A DNA stretch of 55,637 nt from Acidobacteriota bacterium (GCA_034211275.1 JAXHTF010000023.1:1-55637), one strand, 5' to 3'; shown: positions 42,172 to 51,857, counted from the first letter of the stretch. Program-made: numbers and translations. The notes: generated by a model not told the origin, from the sequence alone.

Positions 42172-43143
42172 ATGAAGCATGTCCTTGGAGCTGTGACGGT
42201 AGCGCTCTTCGCTCTGATGGAGCCTTGCCTCGGGCTCTGGACCGGCCCAGCATTGGCCGCGGAGAAGGCGACGCAAGAGGCCGCGGCGCCCGAGCGATCT
42301 GTGACTGAGCGAACCGTGCCTGATCGATCGGAGCTCGATCAGCGAGTCCTGGTGGGGGAGCACCGGCTGCACGCCCGAGTCGTTGGCACCGGCACCCCGG
42401 CGGTGGTTTTGGATACCGGCATGGGGGACTCCCTGGAAGCGTGGGGAGAGCTGCTGCCGCGGCTTGGGGAGCTGACCACCACCGTGGCCTACGACCGCGC
42501 CGGTCTCGGTGAGTCGGAGCTCGGTCCGGAGCCGCGGGACCTCTTCGCGGTGGCGAAGGATCTGAGGGCACTGCTGCAAGGGCTTGGCATCGAGCCCCCC
42601 TATCTCCTCATCGGCCACTCCCTCGGCGGCTTGCACATCCGAGGCTTCGCCCATCTCTATCCCGAGGAGGTAGCGGGTTGGATCTTCATCGACCCGACCA
42701 CCGAGGGGATGATTCAGAGCGTGCTCACCGAAGAGGGCCAGGCGGCGGTGCTCCAGCAGCTCGAAGGAGAGAGCGAGGGAGTTCTCGCGGAGGCGCGGGG
42801 AGTGCCGCACCGGCTGCGCCAGCTCGATGACCTCGACCCTCCCCCCCACATCCCGGCGGTGGTCCTCTCCGCCGCCGCACCCATGCACATCCCCGAAGAG
42901 CACCGCGAAGCCGCCGCCGCCGCCGGCATGACCGAAGAACGCCTCGAGGAGCTCCTCACTCTGAAGCTCGATCTCCACCGAGCGCTAGCAGACAAGCTCC
43001 CCCAGAGCGAGCACATCACCCTGCCCGAGAATCACCACTACCTACACCAACAAGACCCTGAAATCGTCGTCGAGCAAGTCCGCAAGCTGCTGGGACAGAT
43101 CCGTCGGGGGCAGGAAGTGAAAGCTCCCGTCGAGGATGGGTGA
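42172..43143 (+). CDS. Secreted alpha/beta hydrolase
   Basis: 323 aa from the ATG at 42172, 8 nt after the lipoprotein stop. Signal sequence MKHVLGAVTVALFALMEPCLGLWTGPALA with a Glu/Arg-rich linker. The hydrolase fold has VVLDTGMGDSLEAWGELLP, the oxyanion strand AYDRAGLGESELG, nucleophile elbow IGHSLGGLHIRGF and the late His in PENHHYLHQQDP. The acidic member may be Asp in FIDPTTEGM or a nearby residue. No lipase lid family can be named; esterase or peptidase-like. Confidence 0.88.
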   Translation: MKHVLGAVTVALFALMEPCLGLWTGPALAAEKATQEAAAPERSVTERTVPDRSELDQRVLVGEHRLHARVVGTGTPAVVLDTGMGDSLEAWGELLPRLGELTTTVAYDRAGLGESELGPEPRDLFAVAKDLRALLQGLGIEPPYLLIGHSLGGLHIRGFAHLYPEEVAGWIFIDPTTEGMIQSVLTEEGQAAVLQQLEGESEGVLAEARGVPHRLRQLDDLDPPPHIPAVVLSAAAPMHIPEEHREAAAAAGMTEERLEELLTLKLDLHRALADKLPQSEHITLPENHHYLHQQDPEIVVEQVRKLLGQIRRGQEVKAPVEDG

Positions 43144-44108
43144 ACGTCGGGGTGGCCTCGCTGGTCGGGTTGAACAATGAGTCAGCTCATCATCCTCCTA
43201 GATCGCTGCGAAGAAGCCGTGCCCTTCGCCTCCTGATCCCGACCACTACGATCACAGACAAGAGACTTTCTCTCCGAGCCGCAAGCGCAGTTCTTGTGGG
43301 TTGGGTGCCTCCCTGCCGAGCCAACGGGTCCGATCGGTAGCAACACCGGCTGGTCTTCTTGACCCATGCCATCCAGCTGTTGCTGCAGGCTGCGCATTGG
43401 TCGCTCGTCTCTTCTAGCAGTCCGTGGTGAAAGTCGAGCCGTCCTACGAACGGCCCGTTTCTTCCGAGCCCTCCTTCGAAGACCTCGTTGATCCCCGCCT
43501 CGCCTTCTGTTTCCTGGTCTAGTTATCTAACAAATTTCCAGCGTTTGTGTCTTTCCAAGAGTAATGGTGATGGAAAGCAATAGGTGGTCTGAAAGTAGCC
43601 TTCGGCACGTTGTGCGGAACAGCTTCGGAGTGGTTAGACACAAGCTTCGATGATTTGTAGCTTCCTCTTTCGAGAGCGCTGATGGATACGGCATGTTGTC
43701 TGGTCAGCGCAGAGGTGTAGAGCACGATAGTAGAAGGTTGCCAGGTGTCATGAAAAGGAAATCTCGAAGCCGTGGTCTTGGAGAGTGGATGACCTTGTTC
43801 CTTTTCGACTGCCAACCAGATGCCTACTAGCGGGACTAGCCGAGCACGCTGAGACCGATACGTCCTCAAGATTCCTGGGGCGGTTTTGTCTTCATCACCA
43901 CCGGACATCGTGGGCTGAGAGGGGCGAAGGCAATAGCTGGTTCGCAGGGAGGTGGGTCGGGTCGTGCAGGATTCTGATAGCGGCCCGATTGTCAAGGTTA
44001 TCTACGCTTCCTAAATATTTCCAAGAGCTAACAAGAGTAGTTAGGCACTTGCCGGTCGGGCTACCGGCGGGCTGATTCTAGACCGTCTGAAGGAGGTGCG
44101 ATCAATCA
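43144..44108. other. Gene-free region with a composition change
   Basis: 965 bp without a convincing gene. The first ~350 bp look like the GC-rich surroundings; from about 43500 the sequence is visibly AT-richer. Open frames here (for example about 158 codons on the minus strand, 43519-43995) have no recognisable protein pattern or ribosome site. A segment near 43410-43445 (agcagtccgtggtgaaagtcgag) resembles an insertion-sequence end, which I cannot confirm. A 6-bp hairpin gccggt/accggc (44051-44068) lies in the leader of the sigma-factor gene. Confidence 0.6.
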
Positions 44109-44759
44109 ATGGGTGACTTCCATCTTTCCCCTGCCGAGCTAGACTCTTTTCAGGAGATGTATGAGAACTACTTCTCTTGGGTAGTCAGGTGCTTTCGGCG
44201 TATGGGCTTTAGGCCTGGCGAGTCAGAAGATCTCGCCCAAGATACATTTTTGCGTGTCTATAGGGGCATGAAAGACTACAAAGGCAAGGCCGTCGCCGGG
44301 TATCTCGAGACGGTGGCCAGGCGTGTTGGCTACAATGAAATTCGTGGTCGGCATGCGAATAAACGGGAGGCACGACTCGTCTCGTTGGATGGTCTGCCCG
44401 TTGAGCCAAAACCTCGCGGAAAGGCAACCGCGATGTGGAGACCGCCTCTGTCTCAGGAGGATGAGGTCCTAGAGCGCGAAAGCCTGCACCAACGCAAGCG
44501 TCTGTTGGCGGAAGGCCTCGATCAAATTACACAAACGAATCGGGAAGCACTGCTCTTGTGGCTTGCAGGGCATAAATACAGGGAGATCGCTGAGCTTCTA
44601 AACATTAGTCTCAATGCAGTCAAGTCCCGAATCTATGCGGCAAAGAAGGAATTGGAGTCCTTGTGTGCGAGGACCTCGTTGGATGAGATGCCCTCAAGGC
44701 CTGAAGTTGAGGACGCTGTAAGGAAAGAAAGCAGCAACGGGGAGGACGACGATGAATGA
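44109..44759 (+). CDS. ECF-type sigma factor
   Basis: 216 aa with an anti-SD match AAGGAGGTG 10 nt before the ATG. Region 2 (FQEMYENYFSWVVRCFRRMG, PGESEDLAQDTFLRVYRGMK) and region 4 (ALLLWLAGHKYREIAELLNISLNAVKSRIYAAKKEL) are complete, with an extended ~45-residue linker. The C-terminal tail is acidic (VRKESSNGEDDDE). It overlaps the next gene by 8 nt. Sigma factors of this kind control a few promoters and are usually restrained by a membrane partner. The adjacent anchored protein and the downstream CHAT/VWA/ABC genes are candidate targets. Confidence 0.92.
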   Translation: MGDFHLSPAELDSFQEMYENYFSWVVRCFRRMGFRPGESEDLAQDTFLRVYRGMKDYKGKAVAGYLETVARRVGYNEIRGRHANKREARLVSLDGLPVEPKPRGKATAMWRPPLSQEDEVLERESLHQRKRLLAEGLDQITQTNREALLLWLAGHKYREIAELLNISLNAVKSRIYAAKKELESLCARTSLDEMPSRPEVEDAVRKESSNGEDDDE

Positions 44760-45780
44760 CGATGGACTCAGAGCTGCATACAACCTTTGGCTGGCATCAG
44801 CATCGGTTGAGGAGGTTCCCTTCCCTGAGCTCGAGACACTGGAGCGCTACCGGCAGCGAAAGCTTTGCCCGGAAGAGCGAGAGCTTGTTACCAAAGCTTT
44901 ATGTCGTTATCCCGAGCTCGCGCGCCTATTGTCTACTGACTGGCATCCACCTGATCCCGGTCATATTGATGTTTTCGATGAGGAGATGGTCGCTCGGAGT
45001 TGGAGCGATTTTCAGGCTCAGCTCTTGAGGGTGGATGCAGGTGGAGCGGCCTCTTTTACCAAGAGCACCTCGGAAGACCTGCCTGCTGGTGGTGACAATG
45101 TTCCATCGGCTGAAGCCAACGAAAACCACCGGGAGGGATCTGAGGGTCGCAGAGACTCTGCGGAGGTGATCCGGCCTGAGGGCGCTGCCCGGAGCACCAG
45201 TCCTGGAGCCCGACCACCTCTTGGAGAGCCCCTGCTGGCAGTGGGGCCGGCAGGCTTGGTTTCCTTGGCGGGCAGGAGGAGGAAGGTTTTGGCGTTCTGG
45301 CGTCGTGTATCCCTCGCGGCTTGTCTACTTGCGGTGATCATTTGTTGGCTATATATCAATAGTTGGCAGGAGTTTGCTCGCCTGGAGTCGTCGCTGCTTG
45401 AGCCGAAGGCCGCTCCTCAGCACCGAGAGCTGGCTCCTGATGGTTTTGAGCATAGCGGCCAAGCTGTTGTAGAGGACTCTCTGCCTTTGGGAGCTGTATC
45501 TGAGTTGCTTATCTTGAACCTGAGAGGTCTTCCTCAGAATCCAGCCTACACTGTGCATCTCCTGAAGCTGGACGGAGCCGGGGAGAAGCTAGTGTGGTCA
45601 GCTGATGGCCTCGTGCCTAGACCAGACGATACGATTGAGTTTTGGTTTCCAGCTCAGTTCTGGGGCAGCGGGCGGTACCGGTTCGATCTTTACGCTATGA
45701 ATAGCATCGAAGAGAAGCCACTTGCCTCTTTCTCTCTTGGCACAGCTTTATCCTCCAACGAGAGGAAGGTCGCATTCTAG
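44752..45780 (+). CDS. Anchored anti-sigma-like protein of unknown family
   Basis: 342 aa, start inside the sigma-factor gene. Cytoplasmic part ~180 residues: an N-terminal helical segment (PFPELETLERYRQRKLCPEER) followed by a disordered Ser/Glu/Pro linker. One membrane helix at about 185-203 (VSLAACLLAVIICWLYIN). The external ~135 residues are beta-rich (PAYTVHLLKLDGAGEKLVWS, IEFWFPAQFWGSGRYRFDLY). Architecture and overlap fit an anti-sigma factor, yet the classical zinc finger (HxxxCxxC) is absent. The external beta domain could sense an envelope signal. Role is inference. Confidence 0.75.
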   Translation: MNDDGLRAAYNLWLASASVEEVPFPELETLERYRQRKLCPEERELVTKALCRYPELARLLSTDWHPPDPGHIDVFDEEMVARSWSDFQAQLLRVDAGGAASFTKSTSEDLPAGGDNVPSAEANENHREGSEGRRDSAEVIRPEGAARSTSPGARPPLGEPLLAVGPAGLVSLAGRRRKVLAFWRRVSLAACLLAVIICWLYINSWQEFARLESSLLEPKAAPQHRELAPDGFEHSGQAVVEDSLPLGAVSELLILNLRGLPQNPAYTVHLLKLDGAGEKLVWSADGLVPRPDDTIEFWFPAQFWGSGRYRFDLYAMNSIEEKPLASFSLGTALSSNERKVAF

Positions 45781-45807
45781 GATCCGGGAGGTCAATAAAT
45801 CCCTCAT

Positions 45808-45825
45808 GGGGTTGGGGTTGGGGTT
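45808..45825 (+). repeat. Three GGGGTT repeats, potential G-quadruplex
   Basis: ggggttggggttggggtt lies 27 nt after the anti-sigma-like stop, in the 209-bp gap 45781-45989 between convergent genes. No other element is visible in that gap. Confidence 0.7.
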
Positions 45826-45989
45826 GATGTCAGAGGGCAGCTTCGCCGAAGTCCACGCCCAGGAGGGGCCTTTGCGCATAGAGGGGCCGTCCAGCGCCCC
45901 AGTAGGCGACAACAGGCTGTGGTTCCTGCTTCACTGTGGAGCTTCGAGAGAAATCCTCTAAGGAAGCGCGAGCAACCCATTCGCTGATC

Positions 45990-47027
45990 TCAGGGCAGAT
46001 GCCGAAGAACGAGGCGGAAGGAGGTGTCTTTCTGGCGTACCGTTGGACGTGCCGCACTCCGATACTCTGGAATACACTCCAAGGCGTTTTCAGATTTGCT
46101 GGTACCTCCTTTGCGTACGAAGGATCCTCCTGGGCAGGGTTCGGTGGCTCTCTTCGAGAGGGGCTTGCAGGCTGATCGTGTGAGCTGCCAACTGTGGCCC
46201 AGGAGTTGATCCACCTGGATAGTCTTTCCTCGATGGGCCAGAGCCGTGCATGGGATCAAGCCATTGCGGGCTGGGTCGTAGACGAGCTTGGCCACGGCCA
46301 CCAGTTCCTCTTCGCTAGGGAGATCGAATTGGGCGACGCCGTCACAGAGTCTATTCAGGGTGCCGATGAACTGCCTGGCATCTTCGTAGGAGACCTCGTT
46401 GGCCACGGCTCCATTCACCAGGAGCTCATAGAGACGAGGCTCCACGAGTCGGTCCTGCAAGAGAAAGAATGGAACTTCGCGCCGGACCGCGGGCACGGAT
46501 CGGAGAAGCCAAGGCATCAGGGGTTCTGAGGATTGGGCCTGTGCTTCGCGAAAGAGCTCTGATGCCCGGGCTTCATCGAGCCCGATGGTGACCGGGGCTG
46601 ATGGGCGTATCTCGACGAAGCGGAGTACCGAGCCGGAGACACTAATCATGACCTCGCGTCGATCGAGATAGATGGCTTCGGTTGCTGTACAACCTCCAGG
46701 AATTTTACCTTCGAGGTCTCGGACAGATTGCTTGAGCTCTTTCAGTCTGTGCTGTAGCGAATCCTGTGCTTGCTCCATTCTTTTTAGATCACCCTCGATT
46801 CGATCAATGATCGTCTTGGGGGCGGTGTTTTCGTCGGGCGGCATCCCAGCGGGTGCCTTCTGAGGTGACTGCTTCTCTTTGTTCGGTGTACTCCGCTCCA
46901 TCATTGAGGACCAGAACATGGTTCCCGCGTCCCGGGGCGGTGCCGCGGGGAGCATCCCTTGAACGGTGGACGCGAGGAAGTAGGCGAGGCTGAGTAGAAT
47001 GATCATGATCTCAGTCCATCGGGTCAA
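45990..47027 (-). CDS. Anchored protein with a divergent FGE-sulfatase (SUMF1-like) domain
   Basis: 345 aa; overlaps the end of the permease gene by 4 nt. N-terminal membrane helix (IMIILLSLAYFLASTVQGML), a Pro/Lys-rich linker, a coiled coil (RIEGDLKRMEQAQDSLQHRL), then a ~220-residue domain. Its motifs match the FGE-sulfatase family in order: a VNGAVANEVSYEDARQFIGTL entry strand-helix, LPSEEELVAVAK (LPTEAEWEYA equivalent) and a final EYRSAARPTVRQKDTSFRLV (RxAxR...GFRLV). The two active-site cysteines of true formylglycine-generating enzymes are not evident, so it is probably a binding version. Last gene of the minus-strand ABC/VWA operon. Confidence 0.75.
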   Translation of the reverse strand: MTRWTEIMIILLSLAYFLASTVQGMLPAAPPRDAGTMFWSSMMERSTPNKEKQSPQKAPAGMPPDENTAPKTIIDRIEGDLKRMEQAQDSLQHRLKELKQSVRDLEGKIPGGCTATEAIYLDRREVMISVSGSVLRFVEIRPSAPVTIGLDEARASELFREAQAQSSEPLMPWLLRSVPAVRREVPFFLLQDRLVEPRLYELLVNGAVANEVSYEDARQFIGTLNRLCDGVAQFDLPSEEELVAVAKLVYDPARNGLIPCTALAHRGKTIQVDQLLGHSWQLTRSACKPLSKRATEPCPGGSFVRKGGTSKSENALECIPEYRSAARPTVRQKDTSFRLVLRHLP

Positions 47028-49006
47028 TCGAGAAGAGTCAAAGGATCAGCCTTGGCAGCACCTCGAGCGCTGACCATTGCTATGAGGGATGTGCACACCA
47101 GAACTCCTGTGAAAACTACCAGGAAGGCTTTGGGATCGATACTCATGGAGTCGACGATCACTGCAAAGTCGCGGCCGCTGGAAGTATTTGGGCTCGATCT
47201 TAGTTGACTTCTTGCGATCGCGAAGAGCACTGCTGTGAAGCCTAAGGATGCGATGGCCGAAAGAGTCGTGAGTAGTACGTACTCGGCGACGACCAGGCGG
47301 CGGACGAATTGGCGGCGGAAACCGAGGATGAGCATCTGAGCCATCTGACGGCTCCGCCTTTCCAGGTTGATCTGCGCCAAGGCGGCCAGAGCGAGGAACA
47401 AGAAGAGGGCTGATAGGGTCATGGTCAATGTGAAGAGGACCGAGAGCCGAGAGTCTTGCCTTTCCAGCTTGTCGAGAGCAGCGGCGTTGTACTGCACACT
47501 GAGTCCTGGGTACTGCTCCTGCAGATGCTCGGCAATCTTGGGTACTTCTTGAACGTCCGGCGCGTAAGCCAGGATCTGGTCGAAGCTTTCGGTGGCTCCG
47601 GAAGGGATGAGTACGAAAGGTTCAAGACTGGCGACGTCGACGATGCCGTCGACCAGATTCTTCAGTCGAAAGACTGTTCGAGGATCTGCGATCCAAGGGC
47701 AGGGCTCTTCTGGGTTGCACCGATAGAAAGAGCCAACCCGGATCGGCAGGCTATGATCACCGACGGTGATGGTCAGCCGGTCACCGATCCCTCGGTTTTC
47801 CGAGAGGGGAAGGGTGAAGACTAGCTCGGTGCTGGTGGGCGGTAGAGTGCCGAAGCGGTCTCGTAGGTCCTGCCAGCCGTCGAGCAAGCCGAGGTATTCA
47901 GGATCTAGAGAGACCAGCTCTACCTGTCGAGTGGAGTCCTCGATCTCTGCTGGATCCCTCTGTACCACCGACAGGGTCAGATGGAGCTCATCGACCACTT
48001 TGGCTCTGGTGCAGCGATCGATGAGTTGGGGGCGAACAATGTCCCGACATCGACCGTAGCGTGGGCGAATCTCATTCTGTCCACCCGGCTCGAAGAGCTC
48101 CTGGGGAGCAAGAAGGAAGCTTTGATGACCGTCGATGGAGGGATAGTCGATTTCCGAGCTTGGCTCGAGATCGTGGTGTTGATCGCGGAGTCGGCGCTCT
48201 AGAGTGGATTGGGCTTCCGCGGTGCAGGAAGGGTCAGCCTCCTCGAGGAGGATTCGGCAACGGTTCGTGACTACCTGAGGCAGCGCAGCCTGCACCAGAG
48301 CATCATCTGCTGGCAGTTCAAACTCCACGGCTCCGAATCCCGAGGTGTAGCGCCGCAAAGCCTCGCCTGCCTGTGGGCTCGCGTAGAGACCGGTGCCGGG
48401 AAGAGTGCGCCGGGCGACCACGCGAAAGGCGGCGGAAATCGGCAGCTCGTTGATGGAGAGCCTCAAGTTGTCTGCCAAGGGATACTCTCCCGTTTGAGAG
48501 AGCTCCTGCCAGGTTTCTTCGCCATACAGTCGTTGTCCGAGAGTGTCCGAGACGATGAGGTCGGCGAGGCCGAAGTCGGCGGGGATGCCGGGAACGATTC
48601 CGAGGGGCGTCGCCCGAGGGTCTCCCGGTTCCAAGGTTTGCAGCGTGAGGAAGTCGCTCCCCTCCGGACCCTCAATGCTGACCACTAGCTTCCTGTTCCC
48701 CACAGCATCGAGGTTCTGAAACTCTTCGGTTTCTGCCTCCAGGTCTCGGATCAGGTTGTCATCGAGTTTTCGACCCGCTTCGTCAGCCAGCTCGAGTCGA
48801 ATTTCGCGAGCATTGTTCTCTTTCTCGATCTGTTCCTTGACCGCGGCATAGACGCGGTTCTTGATCGATCCCAAGGCCAGCGGAGTTGAGAACAATCCGG
48901 TGATTACCAGGATCACGACGAGGCTAAAGCGCCAGTCGACCCGGAGTCCGGCGACCAGGAATCGAAGCAACAGCCCGGCTCCGGAACGTTGTTTCTCAGC
49001 GTTCAT
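47024..49006 (-). CDS. FtsX/MacB-like ABC transporter permease
   Basis: 660 aa. MacB-like topology: one N-terminal helix (FSLVVILVITGLFSTPLALG), a very large external region of ~470 residues, then three C-terminal helices (LFTLTMTLSALFLFLALAAL, VAEYVLLTTLSAIASLGFTA, AFLVVFTGVLVCTSLIAMVS) with the coupling motif RRSRQMAQMLILGFRRQFV between the first two. The external region has several Cys pairs (TNRCRILLEEADPSCT, GRCRDIVRPQLIDRCT). Works with the ATPase encoded two genes upstream. Such transporters often transmit force or signals across the membrane instead of moving a solute, which would fit the VWA and FGE-like partners. The gap to the upstream VWA gene is 8 nt. Confidence 0.88.
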   Translation of the reverse strand: MNAEKQRSGAGLLLRFLVAGLRVDWRFSLVVILVITGLFSTPLALGSIKNRVYAAVKEQIEKENNAREIRLELADEAGRKLDDNLIRDLEAETEEFQNLDAVGNRKLVVSIEGPEGSDFLTLQTLEPGDPRATPLGIVPGIPADFGLADLIVSDTLGQRLYGEETWQELSQTGEYPLADNLRLSINELPISAAFRVVARRTLPGTGLYASPQAGEALRRYTSGFGAVEFELPADDALVQAALPQVVTNRCRILLEEADPSCTAEAQSTLERRLRDQHHDLEPSSEIDYPSIDGHQSFLLAPQELFEPGGQNEIRPRYGRCRDIVRPQLIDRCTRAKVVDELHLTLSVVQRDPAEIEDSTRQVELVSLDPEYLGLLDGWQDLRDRFGTLPPTSTELVFTLPLSENRGIGDRLTITVGDHSLPIRVGSFYRCNPEEPCPWIADPRTVFRLKNLVDGIVDVASLEPFVLIPSGATESFDQILAYAPDVQEVPKIAEHLQEQYPGLSVQYNAAALDKLERQDSRLSVLFTLTMTLSALFLFLALAALAQINLERRSRQMAQMLILGFRRQFVRRLVVAEYVLLTTLSAIASLGFTAVLFAIARSQLRSSPNTSSGRDFAVIVDSMSIDPKAFLVVFTGVLVCTSLIAMVSARGAAKADPLTLLD

Positions 49007-49014
49007 GGGAATCC

Positions 49015-50853
49015 TTACGGGAAGATGTCTCTGGGGATGTAGAGGTAAGGGGTACGGCCAAAGAGGCGGAAATTACTCGGTCGTTGAGCGAACTCTCTGA
49101 GGAGCTCGGTCTTCTCCGTGAGGATCGTGTTGAGGCGTTCGAAGTCGGCGGGTTTCCAGGTATTGATTTCTTCGGCGGAGAATCGTAAGACCGTTGTCTT
49201 GAATGGAAGCACCTGGGCCTTTCTCATCATGCCGTCGAGAGATTCTCCTGCGCGGAATAGATCCTCCGGTGGGACATTGAGCATGGCTGCCAGGGAGGAC
49301 CTCAGGTTCTGGATGAAGGCATCGGGGCCTTCGGTAAGGCCCGATTCGGCAGCGAGGGCGATATTTTGGATCACGTTGGCAAGCCTGAGGGTCTGGTTCT
49401 TGCTCATGAAGACATACTCGCCCATGGCGAGCTGCTTCTTGATTCGCTTGGGGACCCAACCCTCTACAAACTCCGGCGGCGCCTCCCCGGAGGAGCTCGG
49501 AGGAAGGTTGGCGATAATGATGGGGAGATCGTATTGGTCGACATCAAAGGGCTCGGCGAGGCTGGGGTCGGCACGAAGGGCTTGGGGCGTAATGCCGGCA
49601 TCCACCAGTTTTTCGGCTTTGGTCAATAGCGCCCATTCGTCCTTGAGGGCTGCGAGCAACTGTTGCTGGAACGCGCTGGGGTCGGGTTCGATAGCGCGAA
49701 AACGCCCTTGAACCGCGTCCGGGCCTCGGAAGGCCAGCTGCTCGAACTCTGCTGTGTCGGCGATGCCAATCTTGAGGGTGAGGAATCGGATGTTCCGTTC
49801 GCTGGAAAGATTGACGATGTGGTCCACGCTCAGACCCAAGGGGTTCTTGTCTCGGGCCGCGGGGCTATGAGGGGGGGAGTCACCGATGAGTAGCACGACC
49901 TTGAAGTGTCCATCGTTCCATTTGGGGTCCTGAACCGCTCGCGAGACGCCATCGAGCACGGCCTCCGCCGCTTCGTCGCTGCCACAGGTCGCTTCCTGTG
50001 CCTGAGCTAGGGCCTGGGTCACTTCCTGGATGTCGTTGGTCAGCTCTGCTTGCCACTTGGTCAGAAATCCGATGTCGCAATCCTGCAGGATCTTGCGGTC
50101 CCGGTAGAAGAGAAGGCCGACGCGAAAAGGGCGGCGCATCTCTCCACTGCCAATTTGATCGCTGACGGAGCGGACGAAGGAGTCTAGGGCTTCCGTCGTA
50201 GGGCGAAACCACTTTTGCATGCTGGCGGTGGCGTCGACCACCAGCACCAGGTCGTAGCCCAGATTGACGGGGCCCTGTTGGGACTGGCCGCTGAGCTCAC
50301 CATCGGTTTGCGGACGGACCACCGGACCCTCGGCGGTAACGCGGACGAAGCCGCCTTGATAGATCTCGTCCTGGCTCTGGAAAACCGGAATCAGCAGGGC
50401 ATAGTCACTGCGCGCTTTGCCCACCCGTTGGGGTTCGCTGCCAAGCTCCTTGCAGGCTCCTGGTTCTCCGGTGAGGGCGAGTTCCTGAGCGCATGCCGCG
50501 CTATCGTAGATGCGTACCAGCTCGCGGCCGGACTGCGGTTCGAAGTTGATCATCTGTAGGGTGTTCCACTCGACCACGTCGGTCTTCGCAACCCAGCCGT
50601 CGGGCTGCTCCGCGTTGGGCTCGAGGGTCACGGGGAGGCGGTTGTTCTGCTCGCCTTCGAGCAGGAAGTAGATCTGCATGAAGTTGGACTTCTTGCCCTT
50701 GTCCCCTGAGGGGGATTCATAGAGCCGCGCATCGTGGGTGACGACCACGGCCTTGCGGTGGACCTGATCTTGGGTGCGGGCTGGGACGAGAGCCTCGACT
50801 GGCAGGGTGAGGCTGAGCAGGAAGATCCAACCGATCACTAAATATCGCTTCAT
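49015..50853 (-). CDS. Exported VWA-domain protein
   Basis: 612 aa, signal peptide MKRYLVIGWIFLLSLTLPVEAL; ATGA overlap with the ATPase gene. An N-terminal SH3-like region (KAVVVTHDARLYESPSGDKG) is followed by a VWA domain: LGYDLVLVVDATASMQKWF with MIDAS DATAS (Thr for the first Ser), FRVGLLFYRD, and FKVVLLIGDSPPHSP with the family's Asp. The C-terminal ~200 residues (FVEGWVPKRIKKQLAMGEYV) recall the region after the VWA in PpkA-like proteins. Central gene of the minus-strand operon; probable extracytoplasmic receptor working with the FtsX-like permease. Confidence 0.85.
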   Translation of the reverse strand: MKRYLVIGWIFLLSLTLPVEALVPARTQDQVHRKAVVVTHDARLYESPSGDKGKKSNFMQIYFLLEGEQNNRLPVTLEPNAEQPDGWVAKTDVVEWNTLQMINFEPQSGRELVRIYDSAACAQELALTGEPGACKELGSEPQRVGKARSDYALLIPVFQSQDEIYQGGFVRVTAEGPVVRPQTDGELSGQSQQGPVNLGYDLVLVVDATASMQKWFRPTTEALDSFVRSVSDQIGSGEMRRPFRVGLLFYRDRKILQDCDIGFLTKWQAELTNDIQEVTQALAQAQEATCGSDEAAEAVLDGVSRAVQDPKWNDGHFKVVLLIGDSPPHSPAARDKNPLGLSVDHIVNLSSERNIRFLTLKIGIADTAEFEQLAFRGPDAVQGRFRAIEPDPSAFQQQLLAALKDEWALLTKAEKLVDAGITPQALRADPSLAEPFDVDQYDLPIIIANLPPSSSGEAPPEFVEGWVPKRIKKQLAMGEYVFMSKNQTLRLANVIQNIALAAESGLTEGPDAFIQNLRSSLAAMLNVPPEDLFRAGESLDGMMRKAQVLPFKTTVLRFSAEEINTWKPADFERLNTILTEKTELLREFAQRPSNFRLFGRTPYLYIPRDIFP

Positions 50854-51641
50854 GGCCTAAGTTCTCCATACAGCGTTCGAGTCGCCCGAGCATCCTGATC
50901 CGGTACTGGATCCAGGACCCTTGCAGTGCCGGGTGATGGGCCAGCAACGTGGTGGAGAGCACGATCCACCCCTCCGTCCTGCGTCATGGTTTCCTCGACT
51001 CGAAGCTGCCGATCCACTTCCAGCCCCTCGAGAAAGTCGGCGTCATGGGAGACGGCGATAAGACCTCTTTGGTCGCGTTGGCTGCGAACGAAGTCCAGAA
51101 CCGCCTTGCGATTGTCGATGTCGAGGTTGTTGGTCGGTTCGTCGAGGAAGACCAAGGCCTGCCGGTCGCCGAACGCCCTCATCAGCCCGAGACGTTGAAT
51201 CTGACCCCCTGAGATTTGCCAGACCCGGGACGAGGCGATGGATTGCCACTCGGTCTGGCTGAAAAGGTTGGCTTCAGAGGCGCTGCCTACTATTTCGAGA
51301 TTGGCGGCGACGGAGAGGGAACGAATCAATTCCGGGCGTTGGAACGAGAATCCCAGCCGCCGCCAGAGTCGGGGACCCACTACCGAGCGCCAGCTTCCCG
51401 GGCTCACCTCGATGGGGGGAGCGTCGGGAAATCGATAACGAATCCTTCCTCTCTGGAATCGCCTCAAGGAGGCGAGAAGAGTCATGAGGGTGGTCTTTCC
51501 CGATCCGCTGATCCCCGAGAGGCACCAGGCCTCACCAGCAAAGAGTCTCAGTCCCGAGGGAATTCGATATCGGTGCTGGTCATCCCCTGGGTAGCGAAAT
51601 TCGATCTCCTCGACGACCTCGAGGAGTGGCTGTCTCGTCAT
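50850..51641 (-). CDS. ABC transporter ATP-binding protein (MacB/LolD-like)
   Basis: 263 aa from the ATG at 51641 (AAAGGA just upstream); an upstream start at 51740 in the same frame would add 33 basic residues. Walker A SGISGSGKTTL, signature ISGGQIQRLG, Walker B ALVFLDEPTNNLD and switch His in AVSHDADFLE are all intact, and the Q-loop reads LGFSFQRPEL. A ~30-residue C-terminal tail is extra. It heads the operon ATPase-VWA-permease-FGE-like and is divergent from the CHAT gene across a 216-bp gap in which no clear promoter stands out. Confidence 0.9.
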   Translation of the reverse strand: MTRQPLLEVVEEIEFRYPGDDQHRYRIPSGLRLFAGEAWCLSGISGSGKTTLMTLLASLRRFQRGRIRYRFPDAPPIEVSPGSWRSVVGPRLWRRLGFSFQRPELIRSLSVAANLEIVGSASEANLFSQTEWQSIASSRVWQISGGQIQRLGLMRAFGDRQALVFLDEPTNNLDIDNRKAVLDFVRSQRDQRGLIAVSHDADFLEGLEVDRQLRVEETMTQDGGVDRALHHVAGPSPGTARVLDPVPDQDARATRTLYGELRP

Positions 51642-51857
51642 CACTCGTCCTTTCTCGAGCCGAGTGCGGATATCGCTGACCTTTCGGCGCAGCGATCTGA
51701 GCATTCTCCGCACTCGACTCGGTGTCGCTGCAATAGACACATCGGATTGGAGATTGTTGCGGGGGAAGACTTTCCTACCTCGTTTCGTGTCTCTTGGAGC
51801 TCGAGCCGCACCTCTGCTGGTGCGAGCTGATACCGCGGAACGAACCGGGAGGCCTCT

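Noticed and set aside
43410-43445. Insertion-sequence end
   Set aside because: Only a vague resemblance to IS termini; no transposase, partner repeat or target duplication found.
43519-43995. 158-codon minus-strand frame in the gene-free gap
   Set aside because: No ribosome site, no family pattern, composition like translated non-coding DNA.
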